Assembly: GCA_028015205.1 (NCBI GenBank)
Contig: CM051517.1
Span: 46,201,135-46,265,134 of the forward strand
Direction of reading: 5' to 3'
Length of the DNA: 64,000 bases
DNA from: Mytilisepta virgata
Lineage: Eukaryota > Mollusca > Bivalvia > Mytilida > Mytilidae
Position numbers and translations under genes: made by a program. This document shows, piece after piece, positions 46,784 through 59,200 of this stretch. The notes beneath the pieces are model-generated. The model saw only the letters and a list, made by a program, of their open reading frames with translations. It ran no database searches and had not been told where the DNA came from. Each line of letters starts with the position of its first letter. The first letter of the stretch is position 1.

Positions 46784-47595
46784 TGTAATATCAATTGACT
46801 AAAATTTCCAAAATCTGAATTCTTATTAAAGATTTGCTGATTTTTTTTGTGTGATACAAAAGTAAGACTTTCCTCTCATGAACCAAATCTCAGCATTTTA
46901 ATTCCAACTTTTTCTTGTTATAAAAAACAAACTTGTTACCTTAACATGTTGACAGCATGCTGCATTAAATTTATATACTAAACAGTCATGTAAATTTCCT
47001 AAAATACAGTTGATGAAATTCCTCTTTAATTCAGAATTCTGAGTCTAGAAGTCCACAGTTGTTTTTAATTCTTTAAATCTTCAGTTTTATAATACATAAA
47101 GAATTAAGAAACTAAGAGTATTTTGTATAAAATTCAGCTATGAGGAATACTGATTTTGTAGTTTGTAGTCGCTTACATTTGTAGATACTCAATAGGCTCA
47201 CAAAATTACAAATTTTAAGTGGTCAAAATAGCCATTTATATTTTTTTAAAAGAAGACATTAAAAAAGATAACCCCAATCGTGATGTTTGGGATCTTTGAG
47301 ATGAAGTCACTCAAATTCTGGGATACAAAAAATGTGAATTTTTTTTAAAAACTCAGAATTCTGAGTCCTATACTTCCCTCAGTTTGCTTGTTATTCTTTA
47401 AAATGTAGAATATAGCAAGGATCCGAAAAACCTTCTATTTTCCGGACATGACCTGAGAAATTGTTATTTGTCTGGTCATAAAAAAGGTCAAACAGAGATC
47501 CAAAATTTCTATTTTTTAATAAAAAGATGTACTGAAAAGTCGCGACGACAAAATTTAGAAGTTCGGCAGACGGTTACCTCATTCAGGTCATTTTT

Positions 47596-48716
47596 TGCTC
47601 ACCTGACCCAAAGGGTCAAGCTATTCTCATCACTTGGCGTCCATTGTCCGTTGTCGTCCGTTAACTTTTACAAAAATCTTCTCCTCTGAAACTACTGGGC
47701 CAAATGAAACCAAACTTGGCCACAAGCATCATTAGGGTATCTAGTTTAAAAAATGTGTCCGTTGACCCCGCCTGCTAACCACCATGGCCAACATGGCTAA
47801 AAATAGAACATAGGGGTAAACTGCACTTTTTTCTTATATCTCAAAAATTAAAGCAATTAGAGCAAAACTGACAGGGTAAAAATGTTCATCAGGTCAAGAT
47901 CTACCTGCCATGAAATTTTCAGACGAATCGGTCAACCCTTTTTGGTTATTGCCCCTGAATTGTTAATTTAAAGGAAATTTTGCAGTTTTAGGGTTATTAT
48001 CTTGAATATTATTATAGATAAAGACAAAATGTTCAACAAAGTAAGATCTACAAATAGTCAACATGACCAAAATCATTGATTGACCCTTTATAGGAGTTTC
48101 TGCCCTTTAAAGACGGCATCAGTGTAAACTTTCCTTTAAAGATCTTTTCCTCTCAAACCACTTGGCCAATTGAGACCAAACTTTGGTGGAATGGTCCTTG
48201 GGTGGCCCCCTTCCAAAAATATGTCCGGCATCCCTGACTTCCAACCGACATGGCTGCTGTTACTAAAAATAGAAAAAAGGGGGGGGGGGGGGTGAATTTA
48301 AAAAATCTTCTTATATGAAACTACAAGGCCAGTTGGAACCAAAGTTGGCAGTAATGGTTCTTAGCAGGTTTTCTTTCAGAAATATGTCCAGTGACCCAGA
48401 CTGTTAACCAAGATGGCCGCCACAGCCGATCTTAGTTTAACATAGGGCCCCTATGGGAAAATTCATTGAAAAATCTTCTCGTCTTAAACCACTTGACCAA
48501 TTGGAACCAGACTTGGCAGCAATAGTCCCTAGATGGTCCTCTTAGAGAGTTGTGTCCGATGACCTGGACTGTCAACCAAGATGGCTGCCAGACCCGAACT
48601 TTGTTTAACATAGGGCCCTATGGAAAAATTCATTGAAAAATCTTCTTGTTTAAAACCACTTGACATATTGGAGCCAGACTTGGTAGCATTGGTCCTTAGG
48701 AGGTCCTCTACCATGG
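47596..48716 (+). mobile_element. AGCTCACC-family element cut short by a nested block
   Basis: Starts GCTCACCTGACCCAAAGGGTCAAGC with units of the usual kind, including CCAAGATGGCCGCC and a G-run near 48285. It is broken at 48716 by AT-rich foldback sequence. No 3' hairpin follows, so the end was lost. Confidence 0.7.
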
Positions 48717-49535
48717 AAAAAATATTATAACTATTGGAAATAATATTATTATCATTGGAAATAAAATTATTACCATTGGAAATAATATTATTACCACTGG
48801 AAATATTATAGTGTGTGGAAATAATATTATGACTTGTATTTATAACATTATAACATTTGCAAATAATACAATTTCCAAGGCAAATAGTATTATTATTATT
48901 TGGCGACAGAACTGAATTAAATGACTTCCAATATATTAATTTGCTTGCATTTGTTTAATAAACCATTTATATTTTCAAATGTATAATTTTATAAAATGCA
49001 TAATAAAATCTGCCGATATGTAAATTTCATAAACAATATTTGTAGAATTTAAATTAAAACAAAATTTATATACTCTTCAATAATCTAATATCTAACATTT
49101 GTATATGTATGTATGAGAATGAATTCTGGAAAATATATTATATTACTACATATAATATTTTATCCGGGTCGTGTTTTATCATAAAAATTATACTTTCTCT
49201 ATAAAAAATAGAGTGTTCAATTTGTGGATGTCTAATGTTGAATGAATTCTTACATTCAGTGGAGTATGTTCCCTCATTAATGTATTGAACAATCCTCTCC
49301 ATCCATTGTTTACACACATGTATATGTAAAATATTACCCAGGTAAGTCAGGTCCATTAAATGTTTTAATTACCTGGTAAATTTATTATGTTGAACGTTCC
49401 ATAAAATTTATTCTGATAAAAGGAGAAAATATTATGGATAAGGAAGAATAATTATATATAATACTTTGACTGGAAATTTTATTATAATAATATTCTTTCT
49501 GGAAGGAATAAATATTATGCGGAAGAAGTATACGT
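48717..49535. mobile_element. AT-rich foldback block (GGAAATAATATTATT units)
   Basis: The left side has TTGGAAATAATATTATTA units (48725-48900), and the right side has the reverse pattern (TATTATAATAATATTCTTTCTGGAAGG, up to GCGGAAG at about 49525). The right terminus in reverse complement, TTCCGCATAATATTTATTCC, resembles the left end of the block at 4230, and both sit inside AGCTCACC elements. The block ends about 40 bases before exon 4. Confidence 0.5.
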
Positions 49536-49574
49536 TCACACTTTGACACAATTTAATGACAAGTAATATTGCAG

Positions 49575-49703
49575 GTTACCATGGTAAAGGTGGATACCAG
49601 ACTGTATCAGAAAGTCATGTGACAAAATTAAGAAATATCTACATGGAGGCAGCTAATGAAGCAGGATTTAAAACTTTAGATTGTAATGGAAAAGATATGA
49701 TAG
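49575..49703 (+). CDS. GMC oxidoreductase gene B, exon 4
   Basis: Same length and phases as exon 4 of gene A (6792-6920); acceptor ATTGCAG, donor GATAG|GTAAAT. It encodes GYHGKGGYQTVSESHVTKL and continues as in A, with Leu in place of Val near the end (about residue 211). The acceptor side is only about 40 bases from a transposon-derived block, yet both splice sites are intact. Confidence 0.92.
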
Positions 49704-50051
49704 GTAAATTTCATTTATATTTTTGCATTTCCTGAGCCTTCATCTTCCTTCATATTAGAAATGCTTCATACAAAATGTGATTAGGTCAACACTTTTGCAA
49801 CCCTATGAAACTAAAACAGGGTAGTACAAAATGTATTCACTACTATTTTATGTAATCGATTCCCAATTAATTTCAAATCTTTGTATCATGTTTATGGACA
49901 TATTGAAGATGTAAAGAATTTTTTCATGGTGTGAATTTTTCTAAATAAACCTTGTCATTATTGAAAATGCTTTAATTTCCAGAAGTTTGGAAGTTGTGAT
50001 AAATCTACTCGATAATCTGTTTAAATAAGACGTTTTTTTTTTTTTGTTTTT

Positions 50052-51964
50052 AGCTCACCTGGCCTAAAAGGCCATGTGAGCTATTCTCATCACTTTGCGT
50101 TCGTCGTCGTCGTTGTCGTCGTATGTCGTCATAAACTTTTCACATTTTTCTCAACTCCTCTGAAACCATTGAACCAATTTAAACCAAACTTAAGTGGAAT
50201 GGTCCTTGGATGGTCCCCTTTAAAAATTATGTTTGGTTTTCCAGGGCGCCATCCAATATGGCTGCCATGGTCGGACATAGTTTAACCCTGGACCCTATGG
50301 GAATTTTAACATTTTCGTTATCTTCTCTGAGACCATTAGGCCAATTTGAACTAAACTTTGGTGGAATGGTCCTTGGGTGGCCCCTTTTAAAATGTGTGTT
50401 CAGTTTCCCCGAACGCCATCCAACAAGGCCGCCATGGCTGGACTTAGTTTAACATTGAGCCTATGGGAATTTTACTTTTTCGTCAACTCCTCTGAAACCA
50501 CTGAACCAATTTAAACCAAACTTAATATGGCTGCCATGGTTGGACATAGTTTAACCTTGGACCCTATGGGAATTTTAACATTTTCGTTATTTTCTCTGAG
50601 ACCATTAGGCCAATTTGAACCAAACTTTGGTGGAATGGTCCTTGGGTGGCCCCTTTTAAAACATGTGTTCGGTTTCCCCGAACGCTATCCAACATGGCCG
50701 CCATGGCTGGACCTAGTTTAACATTGAGCCTATGGGGATTTTACTTTTTCATCAACTCCTCTGAAACCACTGAACCAATTTAAACCAAACTTAAGTAGAA
50801 TGGTCCTTGGATTGTCTCCTTTAAAATTTATGTTTGGTTTTTCGGGGCGCTCTCCAGTATAGCTGCCATGGTCGGACATAGTTTAACCTTGGACCTTATG
50901 GGAATTTTAACATTTTCGTTATCTTCTCTGAGACCATTAGGCCGATTTGAACCAAACTTTGGTGGAATGGTCCTTGGGTGGCCCCTTTTAAAATTTGTGT
51001 TCGGTTTCCCCGAACACCATCCAACATGGCTGCCTGGACTTAGTTTAACATTGAGCCTATGGGAATTTTACTTTTTCGTCAACTCCCCTGAGCCAATTTG
51101 AACCAAACCTTGGTGGAATGGTCCTTGGGTGGCCCCTTTCCAAACTTATGTCTGGCATCCCTGACTTCCAACCGACATGGCTGCTGTTACTGAAAATAGA
51201 AAAAGGGGGGGGGATGAGTTTCCAAAATCTTCTTTTATGAAACTACAAGGCCAGTTGCAACCAAACTTGGCAGTAGTAGTCCTTAGGAGGTTCTCTTTTA
51301 GAAGGATGTCTGATGACCCAGACTGTTAACCAAGATGGCAGCCACAGCCGAACTTAGTTAAACTTAGTTAAATATAGGGCCCTATGTGAAAAATCATTGA
51401 AAAATCTTTTATCTGAAACCACTTTACCAATTGAAACCAGACTTTGCAGCAATGGTCCTTATATGGTCCTCTTTCAGAATTGTGTCCCATGACCTGGACT
51501 GTCAATGGAGATGGCTGCCACAACCGAACTTAGTTTAACATAAGGCCTCATGGGAAAATTCATTGAAAAATCTTCTTATCTGAAACCACTTGACCAATTG
51601 GAACCAGACTTTGCAGCAATGGTCCTTAGGACGTCCTATTTCAGAATTGTCTGATTTCGTGGACTGTTAACCAAGATGGCCGACAGAGCCAAACTTAGTT
51701 TAACATAGAACCCTATGGGAAATTCACTCAAAGATCTTCTGGTCTGAAACCACTCAACCAATTAGAACTAGACTTGGTAGTAATGGTCCTTAAATGGTTC
51801 TCTTTTAGAAATGTGTCCATTGACCTAGACTGTCAACCATGAGGCTGCCACAGCCAAACTTAATTGAACATAGAACCCTATAGAAAAACCAGCCAAATCT
51901 TTAGTCCTGTTCAAGATGAAAAGTTCAATGCAGGTGAGTGATACAGGCTCTTTAGAGCCTCTAG
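50052..51964 (+). mobile_element. AGCTCACC-family element in intron 4, 1.9 kb
   Basis: 5' hairpin AGCTCACCTGGCCTAAAAGGCC, a (GTC)n tract, then about ten units. The first half uses the sub-type GAACCAAACTTTGGTGGAATGG with GCCATCCAACATGGCCGCC, the second half the common sub-type with GGTCCTCTTTCAGAA. It ends CAGGTGAGTGATACAGGCTC, the hairpin and CTCTAG. Gene A has the ATGCCCC element in exactly this place. Confidence 0.85.
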
Positions 51965-52201
51965 TTCTTATTATACATAGAAATTTAGGTGCAGCATGAC
52001 ACATTTGTTTGTGCTACTGGTCATTATAAACCTTTCCATGATATGGGGTGAATAGTGAATGTAATCCTTTGATACACTTAAATGTATTATATTAGCCTGG
52101 CCTGTTGAATCTTTAACCCATTTTAATAAGACATATGCATAATGGATTTTTCTCAATAATTGATATTTTCTATAATGTAAGGTAGTTGGTATTTGATGTA
52201 G

Positions 52202-52323
52202 GTTTCTGTAAAATGCAATGCAGCCTTAGAAATGGACAAAGATGGAGTACAGCCAAGGCATATCTCAGACCAGTCATGAAGAGGGAAAATTTACATATCA
52301 GTATAAAATCTCTTGTAACAAAG
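52202..52323 (+). CDS. GMC oxidoreductase gene B, exon 5
   Basis: Acceptor GATGTAG at 52200-52201, as in gene A, is the only nearby one that keeps the frame; donor AACAAAG|GTAAAA. It encodes FCKMQCSLRNGQRWSTAKAY and LRPVMKRENLHIS, residues about 219-259. His replaces the Gln of gene A near the end. Downstream there is one intronic copy of the 40-bp border unit (three in gene A), and its donor is mutated. Confidence 0.9.
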
Positions 52324-52429
52324 GTAAAATTTACATATGAAAGTAAAATTTCTTGTTACAAAGGAAACATTTACATATCTATGTCAAATTTTATGTTATG
52401 AATGAAAATGTTATATAAAATCTCTTGTT

Positions 52430-54267
52430 AGCTCACCTGACCCAAAGGGTCAAGTGAGCTTTTCTCATCACTTGGCATCCGTTGTCGTCCGTCGTCCGTC
52501 GTCGTCCGTCGTCGTCCGTTAACTTTTACAAAAATCTTCTCCTCTGAAACTACTGGGCCAAATTGAACCAAACTTGGCCACAACCATCATTAGTGTATCT
52601 AGTTTAAAAAATATGTCCGATGACCCCACCTGCCAACCAACATAGCCGACGTGGCTAAAAATAGAACATAGGGGTAAACTGCAGTTTTTGTCTTATATCT
52701 CAAAAAATAAAGCAATTAGAGCAAAACTGACATGGGGTAAATATGCTCATCAGGTCAAGATCTACATGCCATGAAATTTTCAGACGAATCGGTCAACCCT
52801 TTGTTGGGTTACTGCCCCTGAATTGTTAATTTTAAGGAAATTTTGCTTGAAAATTAGTTTAGGTTATTATCTTGAATATTATTATAGATAAAGACAAATT
52901 GTAAACAGCAAAAATGTTCAACAAAGTAAGATCTACAAATAAGTCAACATGACCAAAATCATTGATTGACCCCTTATAGGAGTTTTTGCCCTTTAAAGAC
53001 GGCATCCAGCGTAAACTTTCCTTTAAAGATCTTTTCCCCTCAAACCACTGGGCCAATTGAGACCAAACTTTGGTGGAATGGTCCTTGGGTGGCCCCCTTC
53101 CAAAATTATGTCTGACATCCCCGACTTCCAACCGAGATGGCTGCTGTTACTAAAAGTAGAAAAAAAAGGGTTGGTGACTTTCAAAAATCTTCTTATATGA
53201 AACTACAAGTCCAGTTGGAACCAAAGTTGGCAGTAGTAGTTCTTAGGAGGTTCTCTTTCAGAAATATGTCCAATGACCCGGAATGTTAACCAAGATGGCC
53301 GCCACAGCCGTACTTAGTTTAACATAAGGCCCTATGGGGAAATTCATTGAAAAATCTTCTTGTCTTAAACCACTTGACCAATTGGAACCAGACTTGGCAG
53401 CAATGGTCCTTAGATGGTCCTCTTACAGAAGTGTGTCGGATGACCCGGACTGTCAACCAAGATGGACACCACAACCGAACTTAGTTTAACATAGGGCCCT
53501 ATGGAAAATTCATTGGAAAATCTTCTTGTCTGAAACCACTTGACATATTGGAGCCAGACTTGGCTCCATTGGTCCTTAGGAGGTCCTTTTTCAGAAATAT
53601 GTCTGATTTCGTGGACTGTGAACCAAGATGGCCGCCACAGCTGAAGTTAGTTTAACATAGGACCCTATGGGAAAATCACTCAAAAATCTCCTTGTCTGAA
53701 ACCACTTGACCAATAGGAACCAGACTTGGCAGCAATGGTCCTTAGATGGTCCTCTTTCAGAATTTTATGCGATGACCCAGACTGTCAACCAAGATGGCCG
53801 CCACATCCGAACTTAGTTTAACATAGGGCCCTATAGAAAAATTCATTTAAAAATCTTCTTGTCTGAAACCACTTGACATATTGGAGCCAGACGTGGCAGC
53901 ATTGGTCCTTAGGAGGTCCTCTTTCAGAAATATGTCCGATCACCCGGATTGTCAACCAAGATGGCTGCACACCGAAGTTTGTTAAATATTGGAACCTATA
54001 GGAAAATTCATTTAAAAATCTTCTTGCCTGAAACCGCTTAGCCTGTTGGAACAAGACTTAGCAGAAATGATCCTTAGATGGTTCTCTTTTAGAAATGTAT
54101 CCATTGACCTGGACTAAACCAAGATGACTGCCACAGCTGAAATTAGTTTAAGATAGAATCCTATAGAAAAAAAACAGCCAAATTGACTGCAAAACTTAAA
54201 TTTTTAGGTCTGCTCAAGGTGAAAAGTTAAATCCAGGTGAGCGATACAGGCTCTTGAGAGCCTCTAG
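52430..54267 (+). mobile_element. AGCTCACC-family element in intron 5 (clean insertion)
   Basis: 5' hairpin AGCTCACCTGACCCAAAGGG, a (GTCGTCC)n stretch, units with CAAGATGGCCGCC, 3' end CAGGTGAGCGATACAGGCTCTTGAGAGCCTCTAG. Gene A has the empty site CTCTTGTTAATATT at 9354-9366; here CTCTTGTT-element-TTAATATT, a net gain of one TT. Its first 600 bases closely resemble the element at 47596. Confidence 0.9.
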
Positions 54268-54362
54268 TTAATATTAAATAAGGATAAATTAAAGAATTTG
54301 GAATTATTTTGGAAAAGTTAACTCATATTTCTAACATAAATTCACAATCCGTAGACTGGGTA

Positions 54363-56745
54363 ACAAATATGGTCGTGCCAAAAAATGTTGCAAAGCCCCG
54401 CCTCAGTGACATATCCAAATATGGTAATAGAGACCACCATAAAAGGTTTGTATTTGCACGTGATTTTCATATTGTTCACCTGTGAAAGTGTTGTAACAAT
54501 ACATGGTAATATCTGTATCACATTCTGTATTACATTCTGTATCACATGCTGTATCAACCCGAGAAACCAATATCAGCCAGAGGGCTTTGGCCCGGGGGCT
54601 GATATTGATCGAGATTTATACAGCATGTGATACAGATTTTAACATGTATTATACACTTTTTCATATATTTAAACAGAGGACTCCAGTTTTCCAAATTAAA
54701 GTCTACTGCCACAAATTAAATTGATTGGGGAAAATATTTTGTGAAAAAAAAATTAAAAAAAATAGGGGGGGGGGGGATTTGAAAAAAAATTCAAATAATC
54801 ATAAAAAAATTGAACATTTTTTTTTTTAAATTTGCCCCCCTCCAAAAAAAAAAAAAATTTTGCGCCCCCCTCAAAAAAAATACCAAAAAAATTAAAAATT
54901 GAAAAAATTGAAAAAAGCTATGTGATAAAGAGTAAGCCATGCGATAAAGGGTATGCGATAAAGGGTAAGCCATATACGATAAAGGATATGATGTCATAGA
55001 CGTCAGATATGGACCAGCATCATGGGCTTTATCGTGTATTCAAAACTCCTGTATTTAGTAGCAAATATATGATAAACTGTAATATCTCTTCATGATATAA
55101 TTTTTAACCGTTCAGAAAACTCAGGCCAAACCACTTTTGTGGTCATTTTTATATGACCGCAAAATTTTTGCTTTCGTATATTGGTATGACGTTGGCGTCG
55201 TCGTCGTTGTCGTCATCCGAAGACACTTGGTTTTCGCACTATAACTTTAGTATAAGTTAATAGAAATCTATGAAATTTAAACACAAGGTTTATGACCACA
55301 AAAGGAAGGTTGGGATTGATTTTGGGAGTTTTGGTCCCAACAGTTTAAGAATTAGGGGCCAAAAATGGGCCTAATAAGCATTTTTGGTTATTATCTTGGT
55401 GTAAGGGAGGTAATCCAAACACATTTAAAGTAATGGGGGGGAGGTGAATACAAAATTTAGGGGGGGGAAATGAGAAATTGGGGGGGGGGGCAATTTTTTC
55501 CTCCTTTCAGATTTCAGAAATTAAAAAGAAAATTTCAAATTTTTTCTTGCAAAAAAAGGGGGGGTTACAATAATTTTTATTGTTTTTTGTTTTTTGTTTT
55601 TTTTGGGGGGAGGTCAATGTGCAACTTCATAGTGTATTCCACAAAAGCAAAAAAAGGGGTAAATTATTTTATTTTTTGGGGGGGGGGGCAATTCGCCACA
55701 GCATATTGTATTGCACAAAAAGCAAAAAATTGAATATAAATTCAAATCATATGACCAATTCTAAGTTCTTTTGATTACAGTTATTCTGTGTCAGAAACCT
55801 ATTATGTGTCAAATATTTAATTACAATCCAAATTCAGACCTGTATCAAGTGCGAATATTGTGTCCATTTTTGCCCCAATTGTTCAGGGTTGGAGCTCTGC
55901 GACGTATCCAGCTGCGCTCACCGAAGCAATTTATTACCACTTGTATTTATCATAAAAGTAGAATTTCACAATTTCTCGATGGCCAAGGCCAATTTCTTTG
56001 TAAAATGTCTTTGCACTTTAATGTTGATCTCTGGCAATGAAATGAATATAGTAACGCATAACAATTTATATATAATACATAAGTCATTGTCAAAAAATAT
56101 AGAATGTATGTCACCAATGAATAGATAGGGACACAGAAGGTAATCAAGAGAAATATTTGACACAGAACATTTAAAAATTTCTAACCATTTCCAAAGCTTA
56201 TTTTGGGTATGATTCATAATCTTAAATTTTTTCAATCTATGTGAATAAAATTTAATATTCAGCCAAACAAGACAATTACAATGTACATGTATTTCTTTGC
56301 GTGTATCCCAGTAACTTTTTTCCTGAACCTTTCATTCAACTTCTAACTTTATATGTATATACATACATGTAAGTCTATCATTTTTCATCATATCAAAATT
56401 TCAAACATTTCTAAATATAATTTGCCGCAAAAAAGCATTTAAATTGAGCATGCATTACGTCGTATTTTTAATTTTTAAAACTTGTGGTTAGACTAAAAAG
56501 TTTTGTTTGTCGTAACTTATAGCACATGCTATTTACTATTTTCTTCTCGTAGTAAAATACTTTACAGGTAGGTAACCTAATCTTGTCGAAAGCGTGGATA
56601 TTAAAAAAACTCAGGCTATACAACAAGCATTTTATGGTAATTTTTTACAACACCCAGAAAATCTCGTGCAAAAACAAGCGTTTTATGGTAATGGCCACCA
56701 CCCACATTTGGATTGTCACTAAGGCGGAGTTTTGCAGCATATTTA
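54363..56745. mobile_element. TIR element, 2.4 kb, with imperfect 100-bp ends
   Basis: The left end (TGCAAAGCCCCGCCTCAGTGACA, then ATCCAAATATGG) pairs with the right end in reverse complement (TGCAAAACTCCGCCTTAGTGAC near 56730). Pairing extends, with mismatches, through AACCATAAAA- and TTTGCACGxGATTTTC-like blocks. Gene A lacks it (near 9443). The interior has a palindrome at about 54500-54640 (ATCACATGCTGTATC ... CAGCATGTGATACAG), G-runs, and another repeat at 55140-55400, but no transposase. Confidence 0.7.
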
Positions 56746-57160
56746 AAGTATTGTGTAAGTTCATAATTTTTATTTTGTCAAACTGGTAAGTACATTAATT
56801 GATTTTGGGATAAAAATTATTTCAAAATAAGTAAGGGAGATAACTCTTGCTGTGAAGTTTAATCCTTGTGATGCATTAATTCTGCACAATATAATGAAAA
56901 ATGATAAAATTAAAATTATAATTGTTTTTACAAAATTTAAATACCTTTGACGTCTTATTTTAAATTTCTCAAATTTTTGCCTTTTCTAGTAAATTTAAGA
57001 ATCAAAATGATTCTTTTGGTTGGACAACACTAATAAAATTTAATCCAACATTTGAAAAGAAATAATCTGAATACCCCAGCATTGAGATGTCAAACTATAG
57101 AAAATAGTTTTTTAGATACAGGTTTATCGGATGTAAGTCCATCAGAAAGATACACTTTTT

Positions 57161-58733
57161 AGCTCACCTGTCCTAAAAGGATGTGAGCTTTTGCCATCAC
57201 TTGGCATCCGTCCGTCATTTGTCATAAACTTTTTCAAAGATCTTCTTCTTTGAAACCACTAAACCAATTACATTCATACTTAGTCTGAATGATCCTTAGG
57301 GTGTCTAGAAGAAAGTATATTTTTTATTTTCTTGTCAGTCAAAAAACATGGCCACCATGGCTAAAAATAGAACATAGGGGATAAACTGCAGTTTTTGGCT
57401 TATATCTCAAAAACTAAAGCATTTAGAGCAAAACTGACAGGCAAAAAATGTTCATCAGGTCAAGATCTACCTGTCATGAAATTTTGAACAAATCGGTCAA
57501 CCCTAATTTGTAAGGTAATTGCCCCTTAATTGATAATTTTAAGGTAATTTTGCAGTTTTAGGCTTTTATCTTGCATATTATTATAGATAAAGACAAAGTG
57601 TAAACAACAAAAATGTTCAACAAAGTAAAATCTACAAACAAGTCGTCGTGACCAAAATCGTTAATTGACCCCTGATAAGAGTTTTTGCCCTTCAAAGACA
57701 ATTTTTCACTTTTTTTCATCATCTTATTAGACTTCTCCTCTGAAACTACAGAATCAATTTCATCCAAACTTAGACTGAAAGATCCTTAGGGTATCTAGTA
57801 TAAAGTTTGTGTTACATATTCTTGTCCACCGATAAACATGGCTGCCGTTGCTAAAAATAGAACATAGGTGGAAAATGCACGTTTTAGTTCATATCTCAAT
57901 AACTAAAGCATTCAGAGCAAAACTGAACGAAATGTTCATCAGGTCAAGATCTATGTGCCATGAAATTTGCAGATGAATCGGTTAACCAATTTTCGGGTTA
58001 TTGCCCCTGAAGTGTTAATTTTAAGGAAATTTTGCAGTTTTAGGCTATTAACTTGAATATTATTATAGATACAATATATATTATAAGACAAACTATAATC
58101 AGCAAAAATGTTCATCAAAGTAAGATCTACAAATAAGTCAACATGACCAAAATAATCAATTGACCCTGTATAGGAGTTTTTGCCCTTGAAAGATTATTTT
58201 CATATAAACATTAATTATCAGTAAAATTAATGATCTGACATATTGTCACAGATGTTTAGATCATACATGTAACTCGAAAGAAATTAAATGGTAGCTGTAC
58301 AAGTGAAAGGAGGGTCAAGGTCATTGGAAAAGTCCATAGCAATTCATAAAAAAGTCCCTAGCAACCATATATATTTGGGTTAAGGACCCTATAATTAACT
58401 GTTCAAGTCAAAAAGAAAGGTTAAGAGTCAAGTTCATCGAAAAATTCCTTAGCAACCATATTTTTTTAGATTCAGGACCCTGTAATATAGCTGTACAAGG
58501 CAATATGAAGGCTTGAGGGTCAAGGTCATTGAAAATATCCATAGCAACTGATGAAAAAATCCCTAGCAGCCATATGTATTTGTGTTCAGGATTCTATATT
58601 TTAGCTGTTCAAGGCAATATTAGTTAAGGCAAAAAATGAGACGGTATACATTAAATAGCAAAAAGAATCATTGATACTAGATCTACACAAAAAATAACAG
58701 GTGAGCAATTCCTCGGCTCTTGGGAGCCTCTTG
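57161..58733 (+). mobile_element. AGCTCACC-family element in intron 5 (second clean insertion)
   Basis: 5' hairpin AGCTCACCTGTCCTAAAAGG, units of another sub-type (ATGGCTAAAAATAGAACATAGG, CATCAGGTCAAGATCTAC), 3' end CAGGTGAGCAATTCCTCGGCTCTTGGGAGCCTCTTG. Gene A shows the empty site CACTTTTTTACCTCC at 9881-9893; here CACTTTTT-element-TTTACCTCC. Confidence 0.88.
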
Positions 58734-58853
58734 TTTACCTCCAATACCTAAGGTATTTCACTTCCAATGAAACAAAATTTAACTTTATGTAAAATAAACA
58801 TACGGACTTGACTTGTATATGAAATATACCTTATTCACAATCTTTATTCACAG

Positions 58854-59021
58854 ATTATAATAGAGAACAAGAGAGCTGTAGGTATTGAGATGATAAAAGA
58901 TGGCGTCAAGAAGAGAATTATGGTTAACAAAGAAATAATTGTGTCGGGAGGGGCTATTAACTCACCACAGTTACTGATGCTTTCTGGGATTGGTCCAAAG
59001 AAACATCTCAATCAGCTAAAT
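58854..59021 (+). CDS. GMC oxidoreductase gene B, exon 6 (last exon in window)
   Basis: Acceptor TTCACAG, donor CTAAAT|GTAAAA, 56 codons, phase 0 on both sides, like gene A 10004-10171. It encodes the second GMC signature, SGGAINSPQLLMLSGIGP (residues about 291-307). Glu and Ile stand where gene A has Lys and Val. Exons 7-11 of gene B should lie right of the window. An open frame running on past the donor is intron read-through. Confidence 0.93.
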
Positions 59022-59200
59022 GTAAAAAACCATTACTTATCAATTTTTGTTTTACAAATTGAATTTTATATTTCCTTGGATAAACTTTTTTTTTCAAGTT
59101 TTGATGTTTTCAGGATTAAAGGTCCATGTTAGTTATTGCTGTCACTTGGTAACTGATTTGAACCAAACATGGCAGCAATGGCCTTTGCCATATGGCTTTT

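Noticed and set aside
55470..55774. Open frames of 64-87 codons with Phe/Gly runs
   Set aside because: They are caused by poly-T and poly-G tracts inside the 54363-56745 element.
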